Shown in pieces: positions 47,303-55,772 of a DNA stretch of 64,000 bases; the stretch's first letter is position 1, and the number at the start of each line of letters is the position of its first letter. The notes under the pieces were generated by a model. It did not search any database. It was given only the letters and a program-made list of their open reading frames with translations, and was not told the origin of the DNA. Origin of the DNA: Colwellia sp. (GTDB taxonomy: Bacteria > Pseudomonadota > Gammaproteobacteria > Enterobacterales > Alteromonadaceae); the NCBI GenBank assembly GCA_020630795.1, contig JAHDIK010000003.1, positions 234,344 through 298,343 of the forward strand, given 5' to 3'. The position numbers and the translations under genes were made by a program.

Positions 47303-47420
47303 CAATAAAATGTTGCACGTTATATTGGAAAAATGCATGGTAAATCATTATGAAATAATAACGAGTATTTGTTGATAAAGTTTATTTAATCAACGGATTA
47401 TAAAGAGAGTGTATTCTTTT

Positions 47421-48941
47421 ATGCTAAATCCTGTAAAAAACATTGTAATTGTTGGTGGCGGAACCGCTGGTTGGTTGACCGCTGCAATTATTGCCTCTCA
47501 TCATAAAAAAGCTGCTGGGCAGTCAGTCGCCGTTACCCTGATTGAATCATCTGATATTCCTACAATAGGTGTAGGCGAAGGAACTTGGCCTACATTAAAA
47601 AATACACTGCAAGATATTGGTTTAAAAGAAAGTGATGTTTTTAGGGAGTGCCATGCGGCATTCAAACAAGGTGCTAAATTTGTAGATTGGGTACACGGTA
47701 ATGGTGACTTTTATTATCATCCGTTTACGTACCCAATGGGGTACGGCCGTATTGATCTTGCGCCTTACGTTACTAACATTGAGAACTACGCAGTAGAGGC
47801 TAACTTTCAACACCACGTTTGTGAAGCAGGTTTGGCACCTAGAATGCTTGCTGAGGGTGAATATAAAGGCACCTGTAATTACGCCTATCATCTTGATGCA
47901 GGTATGCTTGGGAAAATGCTAAAAGAACACTGTATTGAACATTTAAATGTTACACATATTGTTGACACAATGCAGAATGTTAACTTGCAAGATGATGGAA
48001 ATATTCGGTCTGTTTCATTAAATAAATGCGGAGAAATTTGTGGTGATTTGTTTGTTGATTGCACCGGCACAGCTGCACTTCTTATTGGAAATTCATTAAA
48101 AGTTCCGTTCAAAAAAGTAGACGATGTGCTTTTTAACGACTCTGCGTTAGCGATGCAGGTACCTTACGTAAATGAAAACGATCCTGTTGCTACTCATACA
48201 ATCGCTACTGCTCAAAATACAGGTTGGATTTGGGATATTGGATTGACACATCGAAGAGGTGTAGGTCATGTTTACTCAAGTAAGTTCATGACTGATGAAG
48301 AAGCTGAAGCTAATTTACGTAATTACTTAGGCGAAGCTGGCGAAGGTATCGCGTGTAGAAAAATTACCTATGAATCGGGCCATCGCGAACGTTTCTGGGA
48401 AAAAAATTGTGTAGCAGTTGGCATGGCTGCTGGCTTTGTTGAGCCGCTTGAAGCCACAGCAATTATGTTAATTGAAATATCAGCAAGATATATCGCTGAA
48501 AACCTTCCTCCAACACAAGAGTTAATGCCAATTACGGCGAAACGATTTAATCAGCAAATGGATTATCGATGGAGCCGTATTATTGATTTTTTAAAGTTGC
48601 ATTATATGTTGACTAAACGCCCAGAGCCATATTGGCAGGCACATTGTGACAAAAAGAGTATTCCTGAATCTCTTCAAGAAGATTTAGCTATTTGGAAATA
48701 TAAAGGACCAACTGTTAGCGATTTTCAAGGAGCTAACGAGTTGTTTCCTGCAGCAAGTTATCAGTATGTATTATACGGTATGGGCTTTAAGCCAGACTTT
48801 ACCGCCCATGGACACTTGTACCAAGATCATCAACAAGCAGACAGACTTATCAAACGAAATGAGCAATTAACAGAGCAAATGTTGCAGACGTTACAGCCCC
48901 ATCGTAATTTTATTCATCAGTGGTTATCTACCACAAACTAA
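47421..48941 (+). CDS. Flavin-dependent halogenase-like protein, full-length copy
   Basis: A 506-residue tryptophan-halogenase-family protein. GGGTAGW lies at 12-18, IGVGEGTWPT near 49, and the PrnA active-site equivalents are K86 (AKFVDW) and E344 (FVEPLEA). The WxWxIP motif reads WIWDIG at 269-274. The flavin-domain hairpin and FVDCTG strand (about 183-215) absent from the first copy are present here. The ATG at 47421 is preferred over a GTG at 47409 that overlaps the GAGAG ribosome site. It is followed by SapC and a symporter. The function in such receptor loci is unknown. Confidence 0.88.
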   Translation: MLNPVKNIVIVGGGTAGWLTAAIIASHHKKAAGQSVAVTLIESSDIPTIGVGEGTWPTLKNTLQDIGLKESDVFRECHAAFKQGAKFVDWVHGNGDFYYHPFTYPMGYGRIDLAPYVTNIENYAVEANFQHHVCEAGLAPRMLAEGEYKGTCNYAYHLDAGMLGKMLKEHCIEHLNVTHIVDTMQNVNLQDDGNIRSVSLNKCGEICGDLFVDCTGTAALLIGNSLKVPFKKVDDVLFNDSALAMQVPYVNENDPVATHTIATAQNTGWIWDIGLTHRRGVGHVYSSKFMTDEEAEANLRNYLGEAGEGIACRKITYESGHRERFWEKNCVAVGMAAGFVEPLEATAIMLIEISARYIAENLPPTQELMPITAKRFNQQMDYRWSRIIDFLKLHYMLTKRPEPYWQAHCDKKSIPESLQEDLAIWKYKGPTVSDFQGANELFPAASYQYVLYGMGFKPDFTAHGHLYQDHQQADRLIKRNEQLTEQMLQTLQPHRNFIHQWLSTTN

Positions 48942-48955
48942 TTCGAAGAAGCGAT

Positions 48956-49708
48956 ATGACAGAATTAATTGAAGTAAATAGTAATACGCATAGTACGCTC
49001 AAAGTTAAAAAAAATAGTGCTATAGAGTACGCGTCTAAATTACATATTATGAATTTACGTGTTGATGAAGTAGGAAAAGCGGTTAGCAGTTTTCCTGTTT
49101 TTTTGACACGTGGAAACGTTAATGGGCAATGGGGTCTATCGGTTTTAACAAGCTTTGAAGCCGGTTGTAACGTTTTTGTTGAGAACGAAGCATGGCAATC
49201 GGTATATCAACCCAGTTGCATGCAATCTTTTCCATTTTATCTTATGCGCTCACCGAGCAATGAAAACTCCTACGCGGTAGGAATTGACGAAACTAACCCT
49301 ATTTTTTCAAGTGAAAGTGGTGACTCATTGTTTGATGATGAAAATAATGCCACTCCATTTCTTCATCACAAAACTAAACTGCTAGAGGCTGAGTTGAAAA
49401 GCAATATGCAGTCGTTCGAATTTACGCAGTATATTCAGTCATTAGGCTTAGTTAAGTCGATTGATTTGGCTGTTCATTATGAAGATGGCGCATCACAAAC
49501 ATTGAAAGGGTTAAATACTGTTGATGAAGACAAGCTGCAAGCGTTAACTGCCGAACAGCTTATGGAGTTAAACAAACGCGGATATTTATCACCTATTCAT
49601 GCAATGCTCGTTTCAATTTACCAATTAAACTCATTAATTGTTAAAAACAACAAATTTGAAAACTTACGTAAGATAAAAAGTATCAAATTAGAAGTGACTA
49701 AAGCTTAA
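48956..49708 (+). CDS. SapC-family protein
   Basis: A 250-residue cytoplasmic protein of the SapC family (PF07277). It has the family pattern FPVFLTRG near residue 46, a WQSVYQPSCMQSFPFYLM stretch near 82, and a GYLSPIHAMLVSIYQL segment near the C-terminus. Known: named after an S-layer export gene of Campylobacter, but most members lie beside TonB receptors and halogenase-like genes in marine bacteria and Caulobacter, with unknown role. The ATG at 48956 follows a GAAGAAG site; the upstream in-frame codons overlap the halogenase gene. It is 14 bases after the halogenase and 36 before the symporter, so one operon is likely. Confidence 0.85.
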   Translation: MTELIEVNSNTHSTLKVKKNSAIEYASKLHIMNLRVDEVGKAVSSFPVFLTRGNVNGQWGLSVLTSFEAGCNVFVENEAWQSVYQPSCMQSFPFYLMRSPSNENSYAVGIDETNPIFSSESGDSLFDDENNATPFLHHKTKLLEAELKSNMQSFEFTQYIQSLGLVKSIDLAVHYEDGASQTLKGLNTVDEDKLQALTAEQLMELNKRGYLSPIHAMLVSIYQLNSLIVKNNKFENLRKIKSIKLEVTKA

Positions 49709-49744
49709 CCATACTTAAAACAAAAAGCTGATTGAGGAAATCAT

Positions 49745-51217
49745 ATGTCAGATAATTTAATTCAAATACTCGTATTTGTTTTTGTAACCGCCTTTATTGG
49801 TTTGTTAACGTATTTAAAATGTAGAGGCCATGGGCGAGGTGTTGGCAGTGGTGCTGACGCTCAAAACAAAGAGTATTTCTTAGCTGGCGGTGGTTTAGCG
49901 TGGTACTTTGTTGCCGGCTCAATCACGTTAACCAATTTAAGTACGGATCAGTTGGTTGGCTCAAATGGTAACCAAATGGCATTACTTGCTTGGTGGGAGT
50001 TTGCTGCTGTTGTTGGGTTGTTTATTTTAGCAAAAGTATTTTTACCTGTTTATTACAAATATAACTGTACAACTACAACTGAATTGTTGGAAAAAAAGTA
50101 CAATAACAAGCATATTCGTGCCGTTATTGGAACCATGTTCTTTTTAAGTAGTGCATTAATCTTTTGCCCAGCTGTTATTTATTCAGGCGCATTGTTTATG
50201 AAAACAATGTTTCAAGTCGACATTCCCTTAATGTATATCGCTATCGCGTTTGCAGCTATTGGGGCGATGTATGCCATTTTTGGTGGGCTACGAGCGGTTG
50301 CAGTATCCGATACATATTCAGGTTTGTTATTACTTGTAATGGCTATTACTATTGTATTTTTATCGTTAAATGCCATCGATTATGACTTCTCGGGTATTCC
50401 AGCTGAAAGACTTACATTAATTGGAGATAACGACTCACCAATTCCGTGGCATACATTACTTACAGGAATGATCTTTATTCAAATGTTCTACTGGGGTACT
50501 AACCAAGTCATTACACAGCGTGCTATGGCAGCGCCTAATTTGAAAGAAGCACAAAAAGGTGTTTTCGCGGCAATGGGTATTCGAATCATTATTGTTCCAG
50601 CAATTATCGTAATACCAGGCATTATTTCTTATAAGTTATATGGTGATATAGGTGATGCGGCCTATGGACAAATTGTAGGGGATTTATTACCTGCTTGGTT
50701 ATCGGGAATTTTTGCTGCGGCAATGGCTGCAGCTGTATTGTCTACTTACAATAGTAACCTTAACTCTGCTACTGCTCTCTATGTTTGTGATATTCACGAA
50801 CCTTACATTAATAAAAATATTAACGTACCAAAATTAAGTGCAGGCATAACCGTCGCACTAACGTTTGTGTCGCTTGCTTTAGTCCCTGTGTATGCCCAAG
50901 CTGAAAGTATCATTAATTTACTTCAGCAATTATGGGGGCTGTTTAGTATGCCTATTTTATCAATATTTGTTGTAGGCCTGCTTTTTAAGAATGTTCATGC
51001 TAATGCTGGAATAGCTGCGGTAATTTTTGGTGTGTTTTTATATGGTTCGTTGTCATTTGAATTCTCACCGTTTCACGCACCATTTGGACTACATTACATT
51101 CATTTAATGTTTATTACGTTAATTGCTTGTGTGTCGTTTGCATTATTTATCAATAAGTTTGTTTACGGCCAAAAAGCGTCGTTGTCGTTAGATGATGGAC
51201 CGCTTGAGCAAGCGTAG
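49745..51217 (+). CDS. Sodium:solute symporter (SSS family), sugar type
   Basis: A 490-residue inner-membrane symporter with about 13-14 helices. GGGLAWYFVAGSITLTNLSTDQLVGSNG near residue 50 and AIFGGLRAVAVSDTYSG near 178 mark the SSS family. It is a paralogue of the symporter at 17003. It closes the receptor-halogenase-SapC operon. The island's alpha-galactosidase has no signal peptide, so the intact galactoside must enter the cell; this symporter is the best candidate. A terminator follows. Confidence 0.87.
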   Translation: MSDNLIQILVFVFVTAFIGLLTYLKCRGHGRGVGSGADAQNKEYFLAGGGLAWYFVAGSITLTNLSTDQLVGSNGNQMALLAWWEFAAVVGLFILAKVFLPVYYKYNCTTTTELLEKKYNNKHIRAVIGTMFFLSSALIFCPAVIYSGALFMKTMFQVDIPLMYIAIAFAAIGAMYAIFGGLRAVAVSDTYSGLLLLVMAITIVFLSLNAIDYDFSGIPAERLTLIGDNDSPIPWHTLLTGMIFIQMFYWGTNQVITQRAMAAPNLKEAQKGVFAAMGIRIIIVPAIIVIPGIISYKLYGDIGDAAYGQIVGDLLPAWLSGIFAAAMAAAVLSTYNSNLNSATALYVCDIHEPYINKNINVPKLSAGITVALTFVSLALVPVYAQAESIINLLQQLWGLFSMPILSIFVVGLLFKNVHANAGIAAVIFGVFLYGSLSFEFSPFHAPFGLHYIHLMFITLIACVSFALFINKFVYGQKASLSLDDGPLEQA

Positions 51218-51271
51218 AAAATCTCCCTGATAGGTAAATCTTTAAGTTTATTTATTGGTTTACCTTTGAAG

Positions 51272-51303
51272 AAAGCCGAAATTTGATCATTTCGGCTTTT
51301 TTT
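51272..51303. terminator. Bidirectional terminator after the symporter
   Basis: A 10-bp stem (AAAGCCGAAA / TTTCGGCTTT) with an 8-base loop and T residues behind lies between the symporter and the convergent hydrolase gene. Confidence 0.88.
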
Positions 51304-51314
51304 ATTGGAATGGC

Positions 51315-52205
51315 TTAAACAAGAGTGTTGTTAAAAAACGCAACGGTGCGTTGCCAAGCTAATTCAGCACTGTCTTTTTTAAATCTTCCTGTAGAGTCGT
51401 TATGAAAACCATGGTGAGCATTTTCATACATGTGCATTGTATAAGGAACGTTATTTTCTTTTAGATCTTTTTCATAATCGGGCCATGATTTGTTAACGCG
51501 CTTGTCAAGTTCGCCTAACTGTACAAGCAATGGAATACTAATGTTTTTGCGTAACTCTTTTGATGCTGGCGTTCCGTAAAAGGGTACTCCAGCGTTTATT
51601 AAGCTTGAATCTATAGCTGCTAAGTAATTAACCATATATCCACCAAAACAAAAGCCGACAGCACCAATTTTTTTAGTGGTAACTGATTGCGCTCGAAGAA
51701 ATTTAGCCGCTGCAACAAAATCTTCTTGAATTTTTGCACGGTCGAGCGACTTTTGCATGCGCCTTCCGTCATCATCGTTTCCGGGGTATCCACCAAGTGG
51801 GAATAGGGCGTCAGGAGCAAATGCGATGAATCCCGCTTTCGCTAATCTACGAGCAACATCTTTTATGTAAGGATTTAATCCTCTATTTTCATGAATAACC
51901 AATACCGCAGGGAGAGGGCGTTCTATTTTGCTTGGTGTTACAAAGTAGCCTTGTCCTTTTCCATGGCCTAGTGGTGAATCGAAAGTTTTGTATGTAGCTT
52001 TTATATCAGAATCGTTAAACGAAACTTGTTCGGCAAGTGCGTAGTTTGGGATTAATGCAGATGTTAACATTGTCATGGAGTACCCAACTGCAACCAGCGT
52101 ACCTAATTTGGCGAGGAATGTTCGTCTATCCATGCCGCCATGAGCGTACGAATCGTACCAATCAAACGCTTCTTGAGGAATGTTATTGTTATTTGTATCT
52201 TTCAT
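51315..52205 (-). CDS. Dienelactone hydrolase-family protein with Tat-like signal
   Basis: A 296-residue alpha/beta hydrolase. The DLH catalytic set is complete: E106 in IHENRGL, nucleophile C186 in GFCFGG, D234 in GELDKRV and H265 in AHHGF. The N-terminus carries DRRTFLA (26-32) followed by a hydrophobic stretch (37-57), which fits a twin-arginine signal, so the enzyme probably acts in the periplasm. The role in this island is unclear; a lactone or ester side product is possible. It is convergent with the symporter and stands alone. Confidence 0.85.
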   Translation of the reverse strand: MKDTNNNNIPQEAFDWYDSYAHGGMDRRTFLAKLGTLVAVGYSMTMLTSALIPNYALAEQVSFNDSDIKATYKTFDSPLGHGKGQGYFVTPSKIERPLPAVLVIHENRGLNPYIKDVARRLAKAGFIAFAPDALFPLGGYPGNDDDGRRMQKSLDRAKIQEDFVAAAKFLRAQSVTTKKIGAVGFCFGGYMVNYLAAIDSSLINAGVPFYGTPASKELRKNISIPLLVQLGELDKRVNKSWPDYEKDLKENNVPYTMHMYENAHHGFHNDSTGRFKKDSAELAWQRTVAFFNNTLV

Positions 52206-52324
52206 GTTACGCCCTACAAGTTATTGTGAAATTTGTTAAATTCATTTTCGATGGCTTTGTGTTCAGACACTGAAAATTCGTTTTGATTCATCTTAATGAG
52301 TTTAAGCCTATTTTTGTCTTTGTG

Positions 52325-53068
52325 TCATGATTTATTTAAAACGTCAATGGCTAACGTTCCTTGTTGGGTTTTTGAACAAGCAATATATCCGTGAACAAAT
52401 TGCTGAGCATTGTCGAGTTGATGGGTGGATAGGTTTTTAACTGACGACTTTGTTGTTTTTAAATGGTCTCTAAAGGCGGAAGCATATTCAATAATCGCGT
52501 CAAACTTTCCTTGAATAAACATATTCCTCACTCTAAGTGTTGCGAGTGACCCACCAATTAGAGTTAAGTTAGCGCTATGGGTATCGGCAAGTCGTTTTAT
52601 TTCTTCATCAATTTTCTTTCCATAAGCGCGGCCACTTACCGCTCCGATACTGAGGTTTTTATTCTTGAGTAATTGCGTTAACGAAACATTTTTGTCGAGC
52701 CCTGAAGTGTTCGTTGATAATAATCTTACTGGAGGGAATACCGATATGGGATATTTACTAAATATTGAAATTTGTTCTCTTTCTGAGTTTCTTAATTTGT
52801 TGTACAAACATACGTTAGGGAGCTCTGTTAGCAAACGCCATTCTCTCGGTGTGCTCGTTAATAATTCGGTAAAATTTATTTGATTCGATAATTGTTCTTG
52901 TATGTGTTGAAAATACAAGGAGACAAAGTCGATAGCGCGAAGAGATTTGTTATCTGATGCGATTATAATGTCAGTTTTAGCGACGGCACTGGATTGTACG
53001 CTTGTTAAAAATATAATTAGTAATGTGAGCCGTAGAGCACTATATAAACATCTAGTTAAAGGTATCAT
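52325..53068 (-). CDS. Solitary periplasmic substrate-binding-like protein
   Basis: About 247 residues from the chosen start. The segment LTLLIIFLTSVQSSAVA gives a signal peptide, and the rest looks like a family 3 solute-binding fold (IIASDNKSLRAIDF near the N-terminus, IGAVSGRAYGKKIDEE in the middle, GKFDAIIEYASAF further on). There is no ABC transporter nearby. The start is uncertain: the frame is open to a TTG at 53164, and no candidate start has a strong ribosome site. It is divergent from the alpha-galactosidase gene. Its role could be sensing; the ligand is unknown. Confidence 0.6.
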   Translation of the reverse strand: MIPLTRCLYSALRLTLLIIFLTSVQSSAVAKTDIIIASDNKSLRAIDFVSLYFQHIQEQLSNQINFTELLTSTPREWRLLTELPNVCLYNKLRNSEREQISIFSKYPISVFPPVRLLSTNTSGLDKNVSLTQLLKNKNLSIGAVSGRAYGKKIDEEIKRLADTHSANLTLIGGSLATLRVRNMFIQGKFDAIIEYASAFRDHLKTTKSSVKNLSTHQLDNAQQFVHGYIACSKTQQGTLAIDVLNKS

Positions 53069-53437
53069 TTTAAACAACATACTATAGGGCTTTGTGATTA
53101 TCAGATGAATGCTATCTAATAAGTATAGTTTGGTTCTAAACATTCGCCATTTATGACGTTTCAAAGGTTGTTTATATAGGTATTACTTCTCTAATGTTCG
53201 GTAATGTTCGTTTTGTTCTGTTTTATTTTCGATAATAGTATTAAAAGGCATTTTTTAACGGTTTTAAATTTGTTTATTATTATTCTTATCTTTAAATGTT
53301 CTTTTTTGAAAATTATTTCGTTGTATCTGAATTTTATTATCCATATAATGTCGTATATTAAATATTTTTGATTATTGTGGAAGAGCGCAATAGTTTTGTG
53401 AGCTATAAATGTTTAGCTAATTAATAGGAATAGTCTG
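53069..53437. promoter_or_regulatory. Divergent region before the alpha-galactosidase gene, 369 bases
   Basis: It contains ATTTTCGATAATAGTA (53225-53240), whose ATTTTCGATAA core equals that of a GlpR-like site at glpD, and a tandem TAATGTTCG pair at 53192-53210 with GlpR-type half-sites. No coding sequence was seen, apart from the possible N-terminal extension of the binding protein up to 53164. Confidence 0.45.
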
Positions 53438-55570
53438 ATGACCAATCTGCCTGAATTTATTCAATTACACAGTGATTCATCTTCACTGCTTGTAGACTGT
53501 ACCAAACGTACTCCAGCCATCATTTATTGGGGAAAAAAGCTCTCTCAAGAAACGACTGGCGAGATGCTAACATTACTTAGCACAAGACAAGAAGCAAAAT
53601 GTTCTGTTGTGGTTGAAGCACCTATTTCGTTGTCTCCTTTGTTAGGTCAAGGCTTTACGGGTTCACCAGGTATCGAAATTACTAATAATGATATTGCTTG
53701 GTCTTTAGGTGGTGATTTGTCGAATGTTGTTCAGGTTAATAGTAACGAAGTTGAGTTAGAATCTGTTGATAAAATACGTAAAATAAAAACGATTCATAAA
53801 ATTAAACTCGATCAAACATCTAACGTTCTAGCGCTATCCACGGAGTTAGTAAATATTGGGCAACAGCCACTAAATGTTAATTGGTGTGCTGCACCTACCA
53901 TACCTATGACAGATGAAATGAACAAAATCATGTCATTCGAAGGGCGATGGTCACACGAATTTCAACGCAACACTATCGATTTATTTTTAGGTAGCTTTGT
54001 TAGAGAAAATCGTAAAGGTAAAACGAGTCACGATAATTTCCCAGGCTTTTTAATGCATAACGAATATACCCATGAAAATACTGGGGAATGTTATGGCTTT
54101 CATTTAGGATGGAGCGGTAATAATAAATTGCGTGCTGAATTACTACCTGAGGGCCGAAGCTACGTTCAGTTAGGCGAGTTATTGTTACCGGGCGAAGTAG
54201 AATTAAGAGAGAATGAATCTTACAAAAGCCCTACATTATATTCTGTTTATTCAGCGAACGGCTTTAATGAAATGTCTGCGTGTTTCCATCGCTACGTTCG
54301 AACTCAACTTCTTCAAGAAAAAGTAAGAAATAAACCACGCCCAGTTCATTACAATACATGGGAAGGTATTTACTTTGATCATGACGTAGAAACATTAAAG
54401 GGCTTGGCAGAACATGCCGGTAAACTTGGCGTGGAACGTTTCGTTCTTGATGATGGTTGGTTTAAAGGTAGACGTGGTGACTACGCGGGCCTTGGTGATT
54501 GGGTAGTAGATAAAGACATTTACCCTGATGGATTACAGCCATTAATTGACCACGTAAATAATTGCGGTATGGAGTTTGGTTTATGGTTTGAACCTGAAAT
54601 GGTTAACCCAGATAGTGACTTGTATCGTGCTCATCCAGATTGGGTAATACAAACAGAAGGTAACGAGCAGTTACAGTTTAGAAATCAATTAGTTCTCGAC
54701 TTAACACGGACCGAAGTTGTGGATTGTTTATTCAAAATGATTGACGATATTTTGGTTGAATACCCTAAAATTGAGTACATCAAATGGGATATGAATCGTG
54801 ATATTAATCATGCGGGAGCGTTTAACGGTAAACCAGCTATTCATAAACAAACTAAGGCGCTTTATCAATTAATTGCTCGATTAAGAGCTAAGCATCCGAA
54901 TGTAGAAATTGAAAGTTGCTCGTCAGGTGGTGCGCGAGTTGATTATGGTGTGCTTGAGCATACTGATAGAGTTTGGACATCAGATTCAAACGACGCACTT
55001 GATCGTTTGAGTATTCAGCGCGGCTGTTCGTATTTCTTCCCATCAGACGTAATGGGGGCTCATGTTGGTCCTCGCGATTGCCACATTACAGGTAAACGTG
55101 TAAGTGTTGAAATGCGCGCTGGCGTTGCATTTTTCGGGCATATGGGCATAGAAATGGATCCAAGAGAGTTAACGGATCACGAAAGAGGAGCGCTATCTCA
55201 TGTTATTGCATTGCATAAAAAACATAGAAATTTGATTCATAATGGAGACTTGATTAGAGCAAACTCTGATGGAGACTCTATTAATTTTGGTATTGTGAAT
55301 GCAGAAAAGTCACAAGCGTTGTTTTCATATAACAGTGTGAATGAAACTAAACGCACTAACCCTAAAAAGTATAAGTTCTCTGGTTTACACGCAGATAAGT
55401 CTTACGAATTACGTTTAATATGGCCAACAAAGTTAGACGAATACTCACCATCATTGTTAAGTAAAATTGAAGGTAAGGTCTTTACGGGTGAGTCTTTAAT
55501 GCAGTTTGGTATGCAACTTCCAATTACATTTCCTCAAACCACGTTAATTTTTGAGTTAAACCAACAATAG
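53438..55570 (+). CDS. Alpha-galactosidase, glycoside hydrolase family 36
   Basis: A 710-residue retaining alpha-galactosidase without signal peptide, hence cytoplasmic. The N-terminal beta supersandwich (about 1-300) precedes the TIM barrel with YNTWEGIYFDHD near 306, LDDGWFKGRRGDYAGLGDW near 338 and FGLWFEPEMVNPDSDL near 379. The nucleophile is the Asp of IKWDMNRD near residue 451, SCSSGGARVD near 495 shapes the site, and the acid/base is an Asp of WTSDSNDALDR near 516. It releases galactose from alpha-galactosides. With glpK/glpD/glpR and galactonate genes in the island, a galactosyl-glycerol substrate is attractive; melibiose or raffinose sugars are the conventional alternative. Confidence 0.95.
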   Translation: MTNLPEFIQLHSDSSSLLVDCTKRTPAIIYWGKKLSQETTGEMLTLLSTRQEAKCSVVVEAPISLSPLLGQGFTGSPGIEITNNDIAWSLGGDLSNVVQVNSNEVELESVDKIRKIKTIHKIKLDQTSNVLALSTELVNIGQQPLNVNWCAAPTIPMTDEMNKIMSFEGRWSHEFQRNTIDLFLGSFVRENRKGKTSHDNFPGFLMHNEYTHENTGECYGFHLGWSGNNKLRAELLPEGRSYVQLGELLLPGEVELRENESYKSPTLYSVYSANGFNEMSACFHRYVRTQLLQEKVRNKPRPVHYNTWEGIYFDHDVETLKGLAEHAGKLGVERFVLDDGWFKGRRGDYAGLGDWVVDKDIYPDGLQPLIDHVNNCGMEFGLWFEPEMVNPDSDLYRAHPDWVIQTEGNEQLQFRNQLVLDLTRTEVVDCLFKMIDDILVEYPKIEYIKWDMNRDINHAGAFNGKPAIHKQTKALYQLIARLRAKHPNVEIESCSSGGARVDYGVLEHTDRVWTSDSNDALDRLSIQRGCSYFFPSDVMGAHVGPRDCHITGKRVSVEMRAGVAFFGHMGIEMDPRELTDHERGALSHVIALHKKHRNLIHNGDLIRANSDGDSINFGIVNAEKSQALFSYNSVNETKRTNPKKYKFSGLHADKSYELRLIWPTKLDEYSPSLLSKIEGKVFTGESLMQFGMQLPITFPQTTLIFELNQQ

Positions 55571-55618
55571 GTTTTCATGTTGAGCTGACACGGATGTCAC
55601 TTCTTTTTGATTTCAATT

Positions 55619-55653
55619 AAGCATGCATGTCGCATGCATGTCGCATGCTTTTT
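55619..55653 (+). terminator. Terminator of the alpha-galactosidase gene
   Basis: AAGCATGC and GCATGCTT pair around a 16-base loop and are followed by TTT. The loop and arms are built from two tandem copies of GCATGCATGTC (55621 and 55632), so alternative pairings are possible. Confidence 0.65.
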
Positions 55654-55704
55654 ATTTTCCGTTATTTATTAATATTATTTTTATTTGTACGTTACTTGAT
55701 GTAA

Positions 55705-55716
55705 ATTACGTGTAAT
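55705..55716. promoter_or_regulatory. Candidate operator ATTACGTGTAAT, dgoK promoter
   Basis: ATTA-N4-TAAT as at the receptor and the dehydratase promoters, here within AAATTACGTGTAATTA, 57 bases before dgoK. Confidence 0.5.
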
Positions 55717-55772
55717 TATAAATAGGTACTGATTTTACTGTGGCAGTATTGGAAAAGTATTAGGAAAACATT

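Noticed and set aside
33528-48941. Halogenases as part of an antibiotic biosynthesis cluster
   Set aside because: No carrier-protein, synthetase or prenyl genes nearby; both copies follow TonB receptors in a sugar island, a common arrangement.
53192-53210. TAATGTTCG tandem as a full GlpR operator
   Set aside because: It is a direct repeat, not a palindrome, so it does not match the GlpR dimer site; only the neighbouring ATTTTCGATAATAGTA is kept as a weak candidate.
55621-55648. GCATGCATGTC repeats as a CRISPR or satellite array
   Set aside because: Only two full units with no spacers; it is better read as a terminator hairpin.
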